Below, piece by piece: positions 1-8,200 of a stretch of DNA of 54,529 bases (its first letter is position 1; each line of letters begins with the position of its first letter). Location: NCBI GenBank assembly GCA_016180285.1, contig JACPBO010000003.1, forward strand, positions 1 to 54,529, in the 5' to 3' direction. The stretch is from Candidatus Woesearchaeota archaeon (lineage in GTDB: Archaea; Nanobdellota; Nanobdellia; Woesearchaeales; JACPBO01). The translations under genes were made by a program, and so were the position numbers. The notes beneath the pieces were generated by a model. It had not been told where the DNA came from, ran no database searches, and was given only the letters and a program-made list of their open reading frames with translations.

Positions 1-51
1 CAGTTTCCAAGCACTAGAGGGAGCTAATTGTTTCTTTAATTTATTTTTTTA

Positions 52-91
52 CCATTTCAATAGAAATGGAGTCAACTCACAAGAGTTGACT
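52..91. repeat. two tandem perfect hairpins
   Basis: Two stem-loops lie end to end. The first has a 7-bp stem (CCATTTC at 52-58, GAAATGG at 63-69) and an AATA loop. The second has a 9-bp stem (AGTCAACTC at 70-78, GAGTTGACT at 83-91) and an ACAA loop. They sit 26 bases beyond the stop of the minus-strand beta-solenoid gene, and a T-rich tract (43-50) lies on their other side. They could be a 3' processing or termination structure; no function can be read from sequence. Bases 1-51 show no gene. Confidence 0.6.
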
Positions 92-117
92 TAACCCTAA
101 CTTATTTAATGCGCCGC

Positions 118-819
118 TTAACCTACTTGAGCAACATTTGTTTTTTCAAGCTGATTCTTTGCCAATTCAACTCCTTTTTCAAGAGCTTCTTCTAGGCTTT
201 TTGGAAGCCTTGCATTTGCTTTGCTGAATTCTTTCACCAGAATAATCTGAGGCTCATCTGGTGTGAAAGTTGAAATGAAATTTGAAATCTTTGCCTCATC
301 AAGACAAAGATACTGAATAATAACTCCCTCCTTCGTTGACAAATAAAACTCTTTAATGTTCGTTCTTCCTGCATAAATTCCCTTATTTGCACTAAGCCCT
401 CTCATATCAAGACTTTTGACTTCTAACTCCCCCATATTAATGTCACACCCCACCACTAATTCTCTCGCATAAACATTCTTGGCCCTTAACCCATACATCT
501 TGAGCCCACCACTAATCCTGGCGCCGTTTATATTAACACTCTTTTTAACATATAATTTGAACATCTCTACTTCACAGACATTTGAAGATGAAAGCTCAAA
601 AGCTCCATTGACTTTGGCTTTGCTCAAGTAAAGACCTTTGGCATTTAAGCCAGCCATCATAACAATTCCACCAACTTTTACTTCATTCATATAAATATCG
701 CCATTAACCTTTGAACCTTCAGCTAAAACATCACCAAGAATCTTATGACCGCAAATAAAAACTCTATCGCATTCTTCAGGAAATGCAAGATTTGTTATAT
801 TATCGCAGAATATTTTCAT
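118..819 (-). CDS. beta-solenoid repeat protein, function unknown
   Basis: This 233-residue protein has no signal peptide or membrane segment. From about residue 25 to 180 it consists of imperfect repeats of about 20 residues, alternating hydrophobic positions with G, N and K turns (for example KVNGDIYM, GLNAKGLYLSKAKVNG, GLRAKNVYAREL). This pattern is typical of right-handed beta-helix or polymer-forming proteins. The last 50 residues are charged and probably helical. It starts exactly one base after the CBS protein gene ends, so the two are surely co-transcribed as the last genes of a three-gene minus-strand set. A cytoplasmic scaffold or ligand platform is possible, but this is inference; the family is not recognised. 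Confidence 0.75.
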   Translation of the reverse strand: MKIFCDNITNLAFPEECDRVFICGHKILGDVLAEGSKVNGDIYMNEVKVGGIVMMAGLNAKGLYLSKAKVNGAFELSSSNVCEVEMFKLYVKKSVNINGARISGGLKMYGLRAKNVYARELVVGCDINMGELEVKSLDMRGLSANKGIYAGRTNIKEFYLSTKEGVIIQYLCLDEAKISNFISTFTPDEPQIILVKEFSKANARLPKSLEEALEKGVELAKNQLEKTNVAQVG

Positions 820-1368
820 TTAACTCTCTTCCTTACAATCCATGCACATCAGGACGCCGTCAAGATTAGTGACTTTATCAGCGTATTTGCCGCATATCTG
901 GCAGATGCCTTCTGACGGCTTTCGCTTGCTTAATGGCTTTCTTTCCTCCTCCCTTAATTCAAATTTTTCAACCAGCAGATCAAACAGCTGCGGCTCTATC
1001 TTGAGTATGTCTTTCAATGTCAGCAACCCTATGAATTTCTTGCCGTCAATAACAGGCAAATGCCTTATATTCAAGTCCCTCATTTTAATTAATGCATCAA
1101 AAATATCTGCCTCGGGGCTTATTGATGTCATGTCTGTTTCCATATATGCTCCGACTTTTGATTTAGATGCGTCTATGCCTTTCGCAACAGCTTTTCTTAC
1201 AATATCCTGCTCTGTTATTATGCCCTGCAGCTCTTCATTTTTTTTGATTAGCAAAGCGCCAACATGCTTTTCATCCATTATTTTAGCGCAATCCTGCAGG
1301 CTTGCTCCGGAACTGATTGTAATCGGGTTTTCCGTCATTGCATCGCAGACTTTAAAGCCGGTTTTCAT
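820..1368 (-). CDS. CBS-domain pair protein with C-terminal zinc ribbon
   Basis: The 182-residue protein has two CBS motifs, at about residues 8-60 and 72-125, which normally form a Bateman module that binds adenine nucleotides and senses energy state. After a charged linker it ends in a four-Cys zinc site (C156, C159, C175, C178). CBS plus C-terminal zinc ribbon is a common archaeal architecture, usually of unknown target. The gene lies 11 bases downstream of the nucleotidyltransferase gene and directly abuts the beta-solenoid gene. A regulatory role for one of these neighbours is plausible but not shown. Confidence 0.88.
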   Translation of the reverse strand: MKTGFKVCDAMTENPITISSGASLQDCAKIMDEKHVGALLIKKNEELQGIITEQDIVRKAVAKGIDASKSKVGAYMETDMTSISPEADIFDALIKMRDLNIRHLPVIDGKKFIGLLTLKDILKIEPQLFDLLVEKFELREEERKPLSKRKPSEGICQICGKYADKVTNLDGVLMCMDCKEES

Positions 1369-1379
1369 TTAGTTCACCT

Positions 1380-3302
1380 TCAATAGTTCACCATAACTTC
1401 GACATCCTTTCCGAAAAAGGACTTAAGGCTTTCAAATAATGGCTCTTTTATAAAAACGCGCTGAGGAATTTTCTCATTCACAAGGGCTTTTTCCATTTCT
1501 TCGATTGAAGACTCTTTTGCTGCGCCTAAGCTGCCATCTTTGTTTATAGCTGCTTTTGTAATTTCTTTTTGTTCGGCATCTATGTCGTGAATAACATACG
1601 CCTCTTTTTCAAGCAGCAGAACTTCTCCGAACTTTGTCCCATGCTTCACCCTAACCCTTGCTTTTTCTATTTCCAGGCCGCGCTTTCTCTGGATGTATTC
1701 GATCAGGAATTTTATGAAGGAAGCAGAATCTTTCTTTACCTTTTCCACTTCCACTTTTGACAGCTTCTTTTCATCATAATCTTTCTTTGCTTTTATTATT
1801 TCATTCAGTATTCTTAAAAATTTTGCAGGAATCTTCCCTTCAGCTATAAGCTTGTCCTCAAACATGCTGACAATTTCAACATCCGCAACTTTTTCAACAC
1901 CCTCTAATTTTAAAATGTCCCTTATCATTGTTACGGTTGTATCATAAATGCGAACCATATCCTCTTCTTCCTTTATCTTTTCTATCTGGCCGAACAGCTT
2001 TTTTATTCTTTTAAGATAGTCTTCTGCATTTGTCAGCAGCTCGTCAAGCTCTTTTCCTGTGAGTGATTTTTTTGTGCCATGCTCAAGCTCTTTTCTTACC
2101 TGAATGTTCTTTTCTAAAAGTTTAATATACTTCTCTTCAAGCATTTTTTCCTTGTCAACAAAGATTTCCTTCATCAATGCAGGAGTTTCCTTCGGAGTTG
2201 GAGGCGGAACGCCAAAAAGCATCAGCGCGGCCTGGCTCGGAGTGAGTATTGCATAATAAATGTCTTCCATTCCCAGATCCTGCAGCCTGAAATGCACCCT
2301 TTTCAGCATTTCTTCGCCTGATGACATGAACATATCAATTGCCTCTGCGCTTGGCTTTATCTTGCCCATTTTCAATAATTGCTTCCACGGCATAAAGATG
2401 CCCCTGTCATAGAATGGAACGCCGTCTCTAAGCAGAGTAAATATTATTGGATTTGCCTCTTTCAAGCTGTCCCAAAAGTCTGTCAGAATATAAACCTGGA
2501 TGTTCAGCTTGTTTTTAACTCCAGTTATATCGCCTGCCTCGATTCCCATGCCAATTATTATAGCCCTTAATTTGTCTTTAAGCTCAGCCCTTGTCATGCG
2601 CTTTACATCAGTGTCATCAATTACAACCCAGACATCAATATCAGATGTTTTTGTTGCCCTTCCCTGCACTAATGAGCCTGCCAGAACATATGAAACAATG
2701 TAGCGCTCGAATTTTTTCAGCACCATTGATTTATGGATTTCAGCTATTTTTATTGCCGAAAGCATTCCAAGGTCATAAACAGGGGCAGACATTGCAATCA
2801 ACTGCAGCAGATCATATTTCGCGTCATAGCAGCTCTGCCATAGCTCTGACAGAATCACTATTTCAGGAGCCAAAGACTTGTCGACATCCTCAGCCATTTT
2901 TGTTATTATTGCTGAAAGTTTTGATGCCAATTCCTGCTTCGACATCTTCTGGCTGTCAGAATCATCAACTAAAACGAGAACATTTATTTTTTCACCGCCT
3001 TCTTTTTTCTCTTCCTGCTTTTCGCTGGTTTTTTCTTCTGGATCGATTTCTTCTCCAGGCTGCGGCTGAGCAGGCTTTTCCTCGCCTTTCCTCTGCGGAG
3101 GCAGCAATGCAATCCCCATTATGTATTTATCAAACTTTTTAAGAATTTCTTTCTGGAATTTGTCAATCTTTTCCTTTATTTCCTTTATCTTTTCCTGGGC
3201 TTCTTTCGGCAGGTTTTCAGGGATCTTTAATGCCAGCTCATTGTCTGATTTTTGCTTTTCTTCAGAATTTTTTTTATTTTCCTTATATTCTTTCTTTGCC
3301 AT
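1380..3302 (-). CDS. duplicated Pol-beta-type nucleotidyltransferase domain protein
   Basis: The protein is about 640 residues, with a very charged N-terminus. The middle holds a complete nucleotidyltransferase motif, GSLVQGRATKTSDIDVWVV, with the GS and D-x-D of the Pol-beta superfamily. An upstream segment (INVLVLVDDSDSQKM then SKQELASKL) aligns with the region after the real motif (IDVWVVIDDTDVKRM then TRAELKDKL). This indicates an internal tandem duplication whose first copy has lost the GS/SD catalytic signature. The C-terminal half is helical and charged. I place the start at the ATG at 3300-3302, because GGTGG lies seven bases upstream of it; an in-frame GTG four codons earlier is the alternative. 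It heads the set with the CBS and beta-solenoid genes. The substrate is unknown. Confidence 0.82.
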   Translation of the reverse strand: MAKKEYKENKKNSEEKQKSDNELALKIPENLPKEAQEKIKEIKEKIDKFQKEILKKFDKYIMGIALLPPQRKGEEKPAQPQPGEEIDPEEKTSEKQEEKKEGGEKINVLVLVDDSDSQKMSKQELASKLSAIITKMAEDVDKSLAPEIVILSELWQSCYDAKYDLLQLIAMSAPVYDLGMLSAIKIAEIHKSMVLKKFERYIVSYVLAGSLVQGRATKTSDIDVWVVIDDTDVKRMTRAELKDKLRAIIIGMGIEAGDITGVKNKLNIQVYILTDFWDSLKEANPIIFTLLRDGVPFYDRGIFMPWKQLLKMGKIKPSAEAIDMFMSSGEEMLKRVHFRLQDLGMEDIYYAILTPSQAALMLFGVPPPTPKETPALMKEIFVDKEKMLEEKYIKLLEKNIQVRKELEHGTKKSLTGKELDELLTNAEDYLKRIKKLFGQIEKIKEEEDMVRIYDTTVTMIRDILKLEGVEKVADVEIVSMFEDKLIAEGKIPAKFLRILNEIIKAKKDYDEKKLSKVEVEKVKKDSASFIKFLIEYIQRKRGLEIEKARVRVKHGTKFGEVLLLEKEAYVIHDIDAEQKEITKAAINKDGSLGAAKESSIEEMEKALVNEKIPQRVFIKEPLFESLKSFFGKDVEVMVNY

Positions 3303-3406
3303 TAAAAGTTCCACCCTTAATCACGAAATAATCGGGTAATGTTTATAAATATTGTGGTTTTATTGATTTTGGGATTTTCATAATTTTATCTGCATAAAAA
3401 ACAAAA

Positions 3407-3474
3407 CATATATATAGAAGTGATGACTTAGGAATGGTATTAATTAAATTTAAAAATAATGATAAAAGGTGATG
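3407..3474 (+). promoter_or_regulatory. TATA box and ribosome binding site for the 3479 gene
   Basis: CATATATATAG at 3407-3417 is a good archaeal TATA box. GGTGATG at 3468-3474 is a strong Shine-Dalgarno match four bases before the ATG, so this transcript probably has a leader of about 35-40 bases. The divergent minus-strand gene starts at about 3302. Confidence 0.55.
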
Positions 3475-3478
3475 AAAA

Positions 3479-4270
3479 ATGGCTAAGAAAGCAAAAACTG
3501 TTGATGATATCATTGCGAATATCCAGGGTGTTGTTAATAAGCCATTCAAAGAAAGAATCAAGAAATTTGAAGAATTTCACGCTCCAGAAAAACAATATGA
3601 TCTGCTTTTTGCACAGCATGCCGAATATGTAGTTATGGGCAAGCCATCTGATAGAAAGTCATTTCCTGGTGCATATGAAGAGGCTTATAAGAAATTGGAC
3701 ACGATGCTTGAAGAAGATTCTTCAAAGTTGAAAAAAGAAGGCGATATCAGAGCCATTCTGGAAGTTTATGTTGATAAATTCTTGGAAAGAGCCATGGGTG
3801 AGAAGTTTAAAGATACGCTAGAGCAAGCAAAGAAAGAAGGCCTTTCTGAAGAAGATATCAGGGATATGAAAGGAAGCTTATTCAGTCAATATCACCCAAC
3901 AAGAGAAGGGATTGTGAACCCACTAAGTAAGGAGTTCATTAAACAATTTGTAGGAAAAACAAAATTAGAAGCAATAGAAGCATTAAAAGGTTTAGCCGAG
4001 AATAGTAAAAAGCTTTATGCAAGCTACTTGAATGACAGCGCTACTGAGGGGCTGATAAAGCAATACGATGTACTCGATTTAACAAAACACCTAAAGCCTA
4101 AATTTAAAGAAGCAGGTTTTAAGCCAAGGGAACACTATCTTAAAAAACGTGCACACGAATTAGAAGCGCATTATGAGGCCTTAATAAAAGGAGCCGGAGA
4201 ACAACTTCAAAAATACGGCTATGAAAAAATAACAAAGAAAGAAAACGCAAAAGACGGGAATGCTCACTAG
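3479..4270 (+). CDS. helical protein of unknown function
   Basis: This 263-residue soluble protein is rich in Lys and Glu, has no signal peptide or membrane span, and is predicted to be almost all helical. No catalytic motif is recognised. Its own TATA box and a GGTGATG ribosome binding site support it as a real gene with the ATG at 3479. It stands alone, with a minus-strand neighbour converging at 4282. The acidic and lysine-rich composition fits a small structural or nucleic-acid-associated protein, but that is only a guess. Confidence 0.75.
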   Translation: MAKKAKTVDDIIANIQGVVNKPFKERIKKFEEFHAPEKQYDLLFAQHAEYVVMGKPSDRKSFPGAYEEAYKKLDTMLEEDSSKLKKEGDIRAILEVYVDKFLERAMGEKFKDTLEQAKKEGLSEEDIRDMKGSLFSQYHPTREGIVNPLSKEFIKQFVGKTKLEAIEALKGLAENSKKLYASYLNDSATEGLIKQYDVLDLTKHLKPKFKEAGFKPREHYLKKRAHELEAHYEALIKGAGEQLQKYGYEKITKKENAKDGNAH

Positions 4271-4281
4271 CAGCAGCCAGA

Positions 4282-5127
4282 TTATTTTTCTTTTTCCATT
4301 TCATTCATTATTCTAATCGAAAAAATCCTCGATACTGTCAAATAAGGCAAAAATACTATTAAAAACAGGATAAGTGCCAATAAATAACCTATTGTAAAAG
4401 AATAGCTCAAGATCAAAAAAACTAAAAAACCAATAAAGATTAAAATAAAATAAGCGGAAAAAGCGTATTTTATTCTTTTAATGCTGATTATAAATATTTT
4501 TTGGAATAATTCCAGCAATCCGTATTTTTGAATAAGCGAATAAGCAATGATTATAAAATAAAAAACTGCTAAAAAAACAATCAAGGAAATAATGAGGGTT
4601 GTATTCTGCGGAACCGCCATTATTGATGTCATGCTGCGGCGTATGGAATCAAAAGACACTATCAAAATCAAAGAGGCAGCCAAGAATAAAATAAAGCTGA
4701 TTAAAGAAAACTTCATAAAAAAATTAAAAAATCTTGCCTTGATCTTCAGCATTTTATTCGCAATAAGCCAGCTTATTGACTGCAGGATGCACCATGCGGT
4801 AAATAAAAATAAAGCAAAAATAAAAGCCGACTGCATAATTGCATTCAAATTCTGATTCACCAGTGCATTTTGGGTAGAGAAATCAGGCTGAATGACAGAT
4901 CCTGGATTGACCGAGATCTGCTGGGCAATTGCAGAGTACTGGTTCAGTATCGGAAGGAGTATTTTCAGCGAGTCGAATATCTTTTTAACTGCAAATCCAA
5001 GCGCAGCAAAAGAAGAGAGCAAAAATAAAAGATCAAGAAAAACCGAGAGAATGAATAAGGGGATATTCTTTCTTATGGCTTGAAATGTTGCTTTAAAGCT
5101 TCTTGTTAAGATGGTTGTGAGGGTCAT
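4282..5127 (-). CDS. polytopic membrane protein of the surface cassette
   Basis: This 281-residue protein has about six hydrophobic segments (near residues 20-45, 95-120, 135-160, 175-200, 220-245 and 245-265) and a short loop between the first two. Its layout resembles the membrane protein at 13200-13949. In both, a basic N-terminus is followed by a first span of the form F-x-L-x3-LD-x2-L-x-L, then a soluble loop, then N-A-M-x-S motifs leading into span two. It lies 74 bases downstream of the giant surface-protein gene on the same strand. It may be a membrane partner or export factor for the cassette. No known family is assigned. Confidence 0.75.
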   Translation of the reverse strand: MTLTTILTRSFKATFQAIRKNIPLFILSVFLDLLFLLSSFAALGFAVKKIFDSLKILLPILNQYSAIAQQISVNPGSVIQPDFSTQNALVNQNLNAIMQSAFIFALFLFTAWCILQSISWLIANKMLKIKARFFNFFMKFSLISFILFLAASLILIVSFDSIRRSMTSIMAVPQNTTLIISLIVFLAVFYFIIIAYSLIQKYGLLELFQKIFIISIKRIKYAFSAYFILIFIGFLVFLILSYSFTIGYLLALILFLIVFLPYLTVSRIFSIRIMNEMEKEK

Positions 5128-5201
5128 TGTTAACTTCGGTTTATATGTGTTAATTTTAGTTTACATAATTTTTTGTTAAAAATTTTGTGATATTTCATGG
5201 T

Positions 5202-8200
5202 TTAAGAAGTTTGTTGGCAGCAGGTTTGGCCAGAATCGCATTTACCATTATCGGCTAAGTCAGTTAATTGCGTAAATGAAGCAGGACATACTCCGCTACT
5301 TTCAGTTGAAAGGCAAACTCCTTTTTTAGCAGGATTGCTCTTATCACTGCATTCTTTTTCCCAGACATAAGCTGTGATTGTATTTTGAGAAGTGTAGGGA
5401 TTATTTAAGGATCCACCAATAACATGGCCTTGCAACGTATATTTTCCTGCCAGTACAGGCACCCAGAGAAGGGTTTTAGCGCTCCATTCTTTTTTTGATA
5501 TTGATGAGCTTTGTTCTAATTGTAACGAGTCGGATATTGGACCTTTTACTGACATATAAGCTGAAGCAGAATCTTCTGTTGTTGTTATCTTGGCATTTTT
5601 TGCGTCATTTTTCTTTACTAAAATTGTTCCTGTCTTGTCATCTACTGTGAATGAGTTTATTATTGTTGGCCCTGTTGTTGAAGCAGTCCCTTGAGCAGAA
5701 GGATTGCATATCACTTTGAAATTCAATGATTTTTCTTGAATTGCTCCATTATATGTTGTTTTTTGCTCGGAAGGAACATATTGCCCCGTTGTATCGTCTT
5801 TTTTATAATCATATAATGCAAATACAGCATTCCATGTCTGCTCTTTGTTGTCGCACGTGAAAGTGCTTGTGGTAGTCTGGCTTGTTTGAATATGAGAATA
5901 AAATACAGTTGATGCGTCATTAGTTGGTTCCGAGTTTATATTTATCACATTATTGCCGCAAGTTACTTTATTTGAGCTTTTTTCGTAAGTGCATTTATTT
6001 GTAGTTTTTGATGATGGTGTGAAAATTGCAGTAGGGGTTGAAAGGTATGTGCCGATTTTGTATTCGAATTTTTCATTATCATTTTTTCCTGTATGGTAAA
6101 TCAATTCGAAAGTATCATCACAGGTCATAGACTTAACAGATATTGAATTTGAATATGTGACTCCTGTAGGCACACCAACATTCTCGCATGTTTTCGTTGT
6201 TGAAGTCGGCGTGCTTGTTCTTTCAAACATCTCTTTCGTTATCATAACATCAGGCAATGTAAATTGATGCTCTTTGCTTTCATAAAGCAGCTGCGGGGGT
6301 TGGTTTGATGCTGCAGTGCCGCTGCTCATTTCTGAAATCACAACACCATTCTGGTTTGTTACAGTCCATCTCAGTTGTTTTGTATAAGAACAGTATTTTA
6401 AGCCATCACTGCAATATTCGCTTTTGCGCTCTGAAGCATCTCTAGGCAATTGCTGCGCTATATTGACTGATATTCTAAGATTTTCATCTTTTTTGAAAGG
6501 CTCTGCCCTTGCAGAAGGAGCTGGGTTAAAATACGCCTCTCCTGTGTTTTGGCCGATGCTTAATCTGCACAGATAGCTTCCTGTTCCTATGTCAAAGCTG
6601 CAGAATACTGGCGGCTTTCCGCCTTCCTGCGTTATACTGCATTCCTGCTTGTCTGTTCTCTTTGCCCCTGTGTTGTCAGTCCATGCCCATTCAAGGACAG
6701 CAGTATCATACCTTACTTTTGATTCTGTTAATGGAACATAGGTATCGCTGTCGAGTATCTGGCCTGCTTTAAGCACTCCTGTGCCGCCTTCTGCAGCAAC
6801 ACCCATAGTCTGCTCTGCGCTTACGCAGTCGCACTTTCCTCCTTCGAAATCATTTGTATCGCAAGTATAGCCGCTTGAGCATTTCAGATAAACCCTGTAT
6901 GTTAAAGGGGAGCCTGCAACCAATCCGATTCCAAGATGATAGCTCCATGTTGTTAATCCAGATGGGTTGCTTACAGGATTATAGGAAACAAATCTTCTTG
7001 TGCATGGATACAATATCGGCTGGCTCTGTATATTAACAGATATGTTTTCATTCAGCAAAGTATTCACATCAAGATTCCAGTCTCCTGTAAATGCAAATAA
7101 GCAAATGGCATGCACCAATTTTCTTTCAGCAAACATTGTGCGCCATATTGTTGAGCCGCCGTATCTGCCAGAGACTGACTTCTGGACAGCTGTTCCTGCA
7201 GATGTCAATGCTCCTAAAAATCCGCCAATGCCGCCTTCAATCCTTTTTCCAAATCCGTTGCTGTACTTCTTTGTAAAGCATTTTATAACATCATAGATAA
7301 GATCGCACACATACTGCGTCAATACAGCCTGGCACACTCCTGGATTTCCGTCTCCTGTCAATAAGATTGTGTTGAAGCATGTCCTTATGGCATCCATCAT
7401 GGATCTGTAAAGCGACAGATAGCTCGTGATCCCCGGCAGGCAAACGCATTGAATTGACCTTAACAAGCCAGAGGTCGGATCAACAATGTATTTCTTGTCT
7501 GTTGTGCCAATGGCCGATAAAATCTTGTCAAAAACTTCTTGTGCATCTTTGTTAATATCGCCGTTTCCAGCTACACCAGGAATTTGCCTGGTTTCTGCAG
7601 CAACAAATACATAATCTTTTTTGAATTTTGTTAATTGGGCATTGTAGGAAGATTGTAGATTGTTTTTGTCTATTACATCAACATCTTTGATTTCATTGAC
7701 AGGCCTTAAGGGCTTAAATTCTACATCCTGCGTGACCTTGCTCGGCTGTCCTACTTGAACTGCTCCTTGTTGTGCAGTAACGTACTTTGTGTTATAATAA
7801 CCTCTTTCAACAACAACATCTGTTGTCTTTCCACTGCTATCTGTTTTTTCCGTTATTCTGTAGAATATCTCTTTTCCAAGTGCTTCTGTGTCTTTTGTAT
7901 CTTGTGGCCCTAATTCTTTATAAGTCCTAAGTCCCTTTACAAATTCTTCTTTTGGTTTTCCTTGCGGATCGCAGAATCCTGCTACAGAATTAAAGATCTT
8001 TCTCGGAGTTGTGCAGACCTTTGTATCTTCCGGATGAACTAAGCAATATGATTCTTCTATTTCATTAAACCCGAACTTAGGATAAGCTCCGCATGCAGAA
8101 TCCCATTCGCGCATGTATTCAAAGCCGCAGCATTTTGGATCATAAGGATGAAGCCCTTTGCAAGCTTGTTGATTCTGTTGATCAATATAATTATCATATA

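Noticed and set aside
842-1372. 176-residue plus-strand open frame opposite the CBS gene
   Set aside because: It is the reverse complement of a well-supported two-CBS protein and has no recognisable domain.
2591-3142. 183-residue plus-strand open frame opposite the nucleotidyltransferase gene
   Set aside because: Low-complexity Leu, Phe and Ser content and no ribosome binding site. The minus-strand gene has a clear catalytic motif and operon context.
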